DNA from: Pantoea sp. Ap-967
GTDB taxonomy: Bacteria > Pseudomonadota > Gammaproteobacteria > Pseudomonadales > Pseudomonadaceae
Length of the DNA: 64,000 nucleotides
Assembly: GCF_011752565.1 (NCBI RefSeq)
Contig: NZ_VWXK01000018.1
Span: 62,001-126,000, forward strand
Direction of reading: 5' to 3'
In this document: positions 60,618 through 64,000 of the stretch, in pieces
Layout of the letters: every line of letters starts with the position of its first letter
Numbering within the stretch: the stretch's first letter is position 1
The notes under the pieces: generated by a model
What the model was told of the DNA's origin: nothing
Seen by the model: the letters and a program-made list of their open reading frames with translations, nothing else
Database searches by the model: none
Program-made: the position numbers and the translations under genes

Positions 60618-61700
60618 TCAGTTGCTGATCAACGCCTCTACTTCGGCGATCTTGGCCTTCAGCGTGGCCATGTCCTGGCAGCGCACGGTGGCGTGGCCAA
60701 CCTTGCGCCCAACCTTGAAGGCCTTGCCGTAGTGGTGCAGGTGGCAGTCATCGATGGCCACGACCTTGGCCACCGCCGGCACTTCGCCGATGAAGTTGAG
60801 CATGGCGCTTTCACCGACCTTGGCGGTCGAACCCAGCGGCAGGCCAGCCACGGCGCGCAGGTGGTTCTCGAACTGGCTGCACTCGGCGCCTTCGATGGTC
60901 CAGTGCCCGGAGTTGTGCACGCGCGGGGCGATTTCGTTGGCCTTCAGGCCACCGTCCACCTCGAAGAACTCGAAGGCCATGACGCCAACGTAGTCCAGCT
61001 GCTTGAGCACGCGGCCAACGTAGTCTTCGGCCAGGCCTTGCAGCGGGTGCGCCTGGCTGGCCACCGACAGCTTGAGAATGCCGCTTTCGTGGGTGTTGTG
61101 CACCAGCGGGTAGAAGCGGGTTTCGCCATCGCGGGCGCGCACCGCCACCAGCGACACTTCACCGGTGAACGGTACGAAGCCTTCCAGCAGGCACGGCACG
61201 CTGCCCAGCTCGGCGAAGGTGCCGACCACGTCCTCGGCCGTGCGCAGCACCTTCTGGCCCTTGCCGTCATAACCCAGGGTGCGGGTTTTAAGCACGGCCG
61301 GCAGGCCGATGCTGGCCACCGCGGCGTCCAGGTCGGCCTGGGAAAGGATGTCGGCGAAGGCCGGGGTCGGAATGCCCAGGTCGCGGAACATGCTTTTTTC
61401 GAACAGGCGGTCACGGGCGATGCGCAGCGCCTCGGCGCTTGGGTACACCGGCACGAACTGCGAGAGGAAGGCCACGGTTTCGGCCGGGACGCTTTCGAAC
61501 TCGAAGGTCACCAGGTCGACTTCGTCGGCCAGCTGGCGCAGGTGGTCCTGGTCGCCGTAATCGGCACGCAGGTGCTCGCCCAGGGGGGCGGCGCAGGCGT
61601 CCGGCGCAGGGTCGAGGAAAGCGAAGTTCATGCCCAGCGGAGTGCCCGCCAGGGCCAGCATGCGGCCCAGCTGGCCGCCACCGATTACACCGATCTTCAT
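60618..61700 (-). CDS. purK: 5-(carboxyamino)imidazole ribonucleotide synthase
   Basis: 360 residues. ATP-grasp fold with MKIGVIGGGQLGRMLALAG, KTRTLGYDGKGQKVL and EIAPRVHNSGHWTIEGAE. It carboxylates AIR with bicarbonate and ATP in purine synthesis. purE starts 10 bases upstream, so the two form the purEK operon (purE first). Confidence 0.97.
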   Translation of the reverse strand: MKIGVIGGGQLGRMLALAGTPLGMNFAFLDPAPDACAAPLGEHLRADYGDQDHLRQLADEVDLVTFEFESVPAETVAFLSQFVPVYPSAEALRIARDRLFEKSMFRDLGIPTPAFADILSQADLDAAVASIGLPAVLKTRTLGYDGKGQKVLRTAEDVVGTFAELGSVPCLLEGFVPFTGEVSLVAVRARDGETRFYPLVHNTHESGILKLSVASQAHPLQGLAEDYVGRVLKQLDYVGVMAFEFFEVDGGLKANEIAPRVHNSGHWTIEGAECSQFENHLRAVAGLPLGSTAKVGESAMLNFIGEVPAVAKVVAIDDCHLHHYGKAFKVGRKVGHATVRCQDMATLKAKIAEVEALISN

Positions 61701-61710
61701 GGGTTCAGCC

Positions 61711-62202
61711 TCAAGCCTGGCGCGGGTCTGGATTGTCCAGCACGGTGTCGGTCTGCTCGGTGCGGAACTGCTTGAGCGCCGCGTGGAACTGCGGATGCTT
61801 GGCACCGAGGATGCTGGCCGACAGCAACGCAGCGTTGACCGCGCCCGCACGGCCGATGGCCAGGGTGGCAACCGGCACGCCGGCAGGCATCTGCACGATC
61901 GACAGCAGCGAGTCGACACCCGACAGCATCGACGACTGCACTGGCACGCCGAGCACCGGCAGGTGGGTCTTGGCGGCGCACATGCCTGGCAGGTGGGCAG
62001 CGCCACCGGCACCGGCGATGATCACCTCGATGCCACGGCCCTCGGCCTCCTCGGCATACTGGAACAGCAGATCCGGGGTGCGGTGGGCGGAAACCACCTT
62101 CACTTCGTAGGGAATGCCGAGTTTTTCCAGCATATCGGCGGTGTGGCTAAGGGTGGACCAATCGGACTTGGAGCCCATGATCACGCCAACCAGTGCACTC
62201 AT
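61711..62202 (-). CDS. purE: N5-carboxyaminoimidazole ribonucleotide mutase
   Basis: 163 residues. The class I PurE motifs are present: GVIMGSKSDWSTLSHTADML, VVSAHRTPDLLFQYAEEAEG and IIAGAGGAAHLPGMCAAKT. It converts the product of PurK to CAIR. The ATG at 62202 follows AAGAGG. Its leader holds an attenuator-like structure. Confidence 0.97.
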   Translation of the reverse strand: MSALVGVIMGSKSDWSTLSHTADMLEKLGIPYEVKVVSAHRTPDLLFQYAEEAEGRGIEVIIAGAGGAAHLPGMCAAKTHLPVLGVPVQSSMLSGVDSLLSIVQMPAGVPVATLAIGRAGAVNAALLSASILGAKHPQFHAALKQFRTEQTDTVLDNPDPRQA

Positions 62203-62246
62203 CGTCGAGCCTCTTCGCTTGTGCGCCCTTGGGCGCGTCAAAAAAC

Positions 62247-62280
62247 AACAAGCCACGCGGGACGACCGGCGTGGCTTGTT
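62247..62280 (-). terminator. Terminator-like hairpin in the purEK leader
   Basis: On the minus strand AACAAGCCACGC-N10-GCGTGGCTTGTT, a perfect 12-bp stem, followed by GTTTTTTG. It lies 44 bases before the purE start and downstream of a TATACT (62326-62321), the probable purE -10. It may end the LysR gene's transcript, regulate purEK by attenuation, or both. Confidence 0.65.
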
Positions 62281-62373
62281 TGCTGATCAGAACCGGACGC
62301 ATCCGGTCGAAAGGCCGCGCAGTATACCGTAACCCAAGGCCTTGCTGGCACCCCCGGCGACCAACTGTCGCCC

Positions 62374-63306
62374 TTATTTTTCGGGGCTTTGGCTGACTTT
62401 CGGGTCAACCGTCACGGCGCCTTCGAGCTTGCGCCACAACAGCCGCACGTTGGCCTTGCGCACCAGGGCGCAACGGTACAGGCGAATTTCCAGCGGTACA
62501 TGCCACTGGCTGCTGCCGCAGATGGCCAGCTCGCCACGCTCCAGCTCGCCGCGCATGGACAACCGCGGCACCCAGGCGATGCCCATGCCCTCCAGTGCCA
62601 TGCTCTTGAGGCTGTCGGCCATGGCCGTTTCATACACCGTGGTATAGCGCAGGTTGCGCTGGCGCAGCAGCAGGTTGACCGAACGCCCAAGGAAGGCACC
62701 GGCGCTGTAGGCCAGCAGGGGCACGCTGGCGTCGCCTTCAAGGTCGAACAACGGCTTGCCGTCGGCATCCACCGCACACACCGGAAGCATTTCGGTGTTG
62801 CCCATGTGCAGCGACGGGAAGATCTCGGCATCCATCTGCAAGGCGGCGTCGGGGTCATAGAAGGCCAGCATCAGGTCGCAGCCGCCCTCCCTCAAGGCAT
62901 GCACCGCGTCTCCGACGTTAGTCGCAACCAGGCGGGTGGCGATGTTCAGGCCATCGTTGCGCAATTGCGCGACCCAGCGTGGGAAAAAGCCCGAGGCCAG
63001 GGAGTGTGCAGCCGCGACCTGAACCACCTCGCCCTGCCCGCCTTCAAGATGATGTAAGTGGCGAAGAACTTCGCTCAACTGGTCGACAACGGTCCGCGCG
63101 GTGACGAGAAACAGCTGGCCAGCCTCGGTCAGTTCGATGGGCGTGCGGGAACGGTTCACCAAGGTCAGGCCCAGCGCCGCTTCCAGGCTGCGAATACGCC
63201 GGCTGAAGGCCGGCTGGGTGACGAAACGCCGCTCCGCCGCCTGGGAAAAACTGCGGGTGGAGGCCAGGGCGCTGAAGTCCTCCAGCCACTTGCTTTCAAG
63301 GTTCAT
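62374..63306 (-). CDS. LysR family regulator (HypT/YjiE-like)
   Basis: 310 residues starting MNLESKWLEDFSALASTRSF. The HTH shows SFSQAAERRFVTQPAFSRRI with the typical TQPAFSR; the effector domain follows. The N-terminal pattern resembles HypT of E. coli, a hypochlorite-responsive regulator, but the oxidised Met residues cannot be aligned with confidence. It is divergent from aspA, a conserved arrangement in Pseudomonas, with a dyad between. Confidence 0.87.
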   Translation of the reverse strand: MNLESKWLEDFSALASTRSFSQAAERRFVTQPAFSRRIRSLEAALGLTLVNRSRTPIELTEAGQLFLVTARTVVDQLSEVLRHLHHLEGGQGEVVQVAAAHSLASGFFPRWVAQLRNDGLNIATRLVATNVGDAVHALREGGCDLMLAFYDPDAALQMDAEIFPSLHMGNTEMLPVCAVDADGKPLFDLEGDASVPLLAYSAGAFLGRSVNLLLRQRNLRYTTVYETAMADSLKSMALEGMGIAWVPRLSMRGELERGELAICGSSQWHVPLEIRLYRCALVRKANVRLLWRKLEGAVTVDPKVSQSPEK

Positions 63307-63373
63307 GAAGCAGATCTCCCGGCGTGCACCAAAATGGAACACGCTCGAATGTCAATTGGCGTCACATGAAACA

Positions 63374-63392
63374 CTATGCCGTTTGTGCATAG
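63374..63392. promoter_or_regulatory. 19-bp dyad between LysR gene and aspA
   Basis: CTATGC-N7-GCATAG, a perfect inverted repeat, 67 bases before the LysR start codon and 96 bases before the aspA start. It fits a LysR-type binding site controlling one or both genes. Confidence 0.5.
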
Positions 63393-63488
63393 GTTAGCGT
63401 GCAACAGCATTGGCCGCAAAATCTGCTTCGAGCCTAGGATTAGCGCCATTCCGGCATGTGCCGGGTCAAAATCGAGATGATATACATC

Positions 63489-64000
63489 ATGTCCTCCGCT
63501 GCATCGTTCCGCGTCGAAAAAGATTTGTTGGGTACCCTTGAAGTTCCTGCAGATGCCTACTACGGCATCCAGACCCTGCGCGCTGCCAACAACTTCCACC
63601 TCTCCGGTGTTCCGCTGTCGCACTACCCGAAGCTGGTCGTGGCCCTGGCCATGGTCAAGCAGGCCGCTGCCGACGCCAACCGTGAGCTGGGACACCTGAG
63701 CGATGCCAAGCACGCTGCCATCAGTGCAGCCTGCGCCCGCCTGATCAAAGGCGATTACCACGAGCAGTTCGTGGTGGACATGATCCAAGGTGGTGCCGGT
63801 ACTTCCACCAACATGAACGCGAACGAAGTCATCGCCAACGTCGCGCTGGAGGCCATGGGCCACCAGAAGGGTGAGTACCAGTACCTGCACCCGAACAACG
63901 ACGTGAACATGGCGCAGTCGACCAACGACGCCTACCCAACCGCCATTCGCCTGGGCCTGCTGCTGGGCCACGACGCCCTGTTGGCCAGCCTCGACAGCCT
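63489..64000 (+). CDS. aspA: Aspartate ammonia-lyase (3' end missing)
   Basis: The frame starts at ATG 63489 (an in-frame ATG at 63477 is an alternative) and runs open to the window edge; about 170 residues are seen. They show the aspartase/fumarase start (VEKDLLGTLEVPADAYYGIQ, TLRAANNFHLSG), GGAGTSTNMNANEVIANVAL and VNMAQSTNDAYPTAIR, the substrate-binding loops. It cleaves aspartate to fumarate and ammonia. The fumarate-lyase signature loop lies beyond the window. Confidence 0.95.
   Translation, partial: MSSAASFRVEKDLLGTLEVPADAYYGIQTLRAANNFHLSGVPLSHYPKLVVALAMVKQAAADANRELGHLSDAKHAAISAACARLIKGDYHEQFVVDMIQGGAGTSTNMNANEVIANVALEAMGHQKGEYQYLHPNNDVNMAQSTNDAYPTAIRLGLLLGHDALLASLDS

Noticed and set aside
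62153..62305. Short ORF in the purE leader starting in the first hairpin
   Set aside because: No ribosome-binding site, ends inside purE, and has no stretch of regulatory codons.
1..64000. Search for tRNA, rRNA and known sRNA genes
   Set aside because: No cloverleaf, rRNA or recognisable sRNA sequence was found by reading. A covariance-model search was not possible.

Overview
This window is chromosomal DNA of a fluorescent pseudomonad, almost certainly of the Pseudomonas putida group. The evidence is the high GC content, the P. putida-type REP palindromes in many gene gaps, and the gene order radC/coaBC-dut-algC-argB, pyrE/crc, rph/yicC-gmk, rpoZ-spoT-ridA, exbBD-tonB-oxyR-recG, ubiCA, phoBR, pst-phoU, purEK, aspA. 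It is a core-genome stretch. I see no rRNA, tRNA, prophage, insertion sequence, integron or CRISPR array. About 65 protein genes are supported; the first (FAD oxidoreductase) and last (aspA) are cut by the window edges.

Layout. 1-8 kb: a PuuB-like oxidoreductase, a DUF1127 gene divergent from a MocR-type regulator, a phospholipase-D lipoprotein, an MFS permease, and an aldehyde dehydrogenase (KauB/PuuC type) divergent from a cupin. 8-11 kb: an I78-like inhibitor, rpmB-rpmG, and an orphan peptide-binding protein. 11-22 kb: housekeeping genes (radC, coaBC, dut, algC, argB, pyrE, crc, rph, yicC, gmk) with an operon of three lipoproteins (CsgG family, DUF4810, DUF799) inserted between argB and pyrE. 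22-27 kb: an amino acid/polyamine permease, puuD and a puuA-type glutamine synthetase, divergent from a LysR regulator. 27-38 kb: rpoZ-spoT-ridA, a lipoprotein, an SDR protein, exbB-exbD-tonB, oxyR, recG and a YbaK-like/HDOD fusion. 38-43 kb: a small SCP2-like protein, hupN, rubredoxin reductase and rubredoxin, ubiC-ubiA and a secreted small protein. 43-56 kb: phosphate control and uptake (phoB-phoR; pstS, pstC-pstA-pstB, phoU) with a CBS/CorC membrane protein, an M23 peptidase and a response regulator between. 56-64 kb: an MHS transporter, thioesterase, mutarotase, DUF3299 and GlsB-family genes, purE-purK, and a HypT-like LysR regulator divergent from aspA.

How the genes work together. The two ends of the first 26 kb carry all steps of the gamma-glutamyl-putrescine route (permease, PuuA, PuuB, PuuC/KauB, PuuD), split over two loci. 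The Pho block shows the full circuit: Pho boxes precede phoB, pstS and, separately, pstC. The most useful leads are regulatory: a probable attenuator in the purEK leader, a 68-bp bipartite inverted repeat between purK and the GlsB gene that covers a ribosome-binding site, AATACAG repeats before the MocR gene, dyads in several divergent promoters, and the uncharacterised CsgG/DUF4810/DUF799 lipoprotein operon. I found no clearly novel large system.
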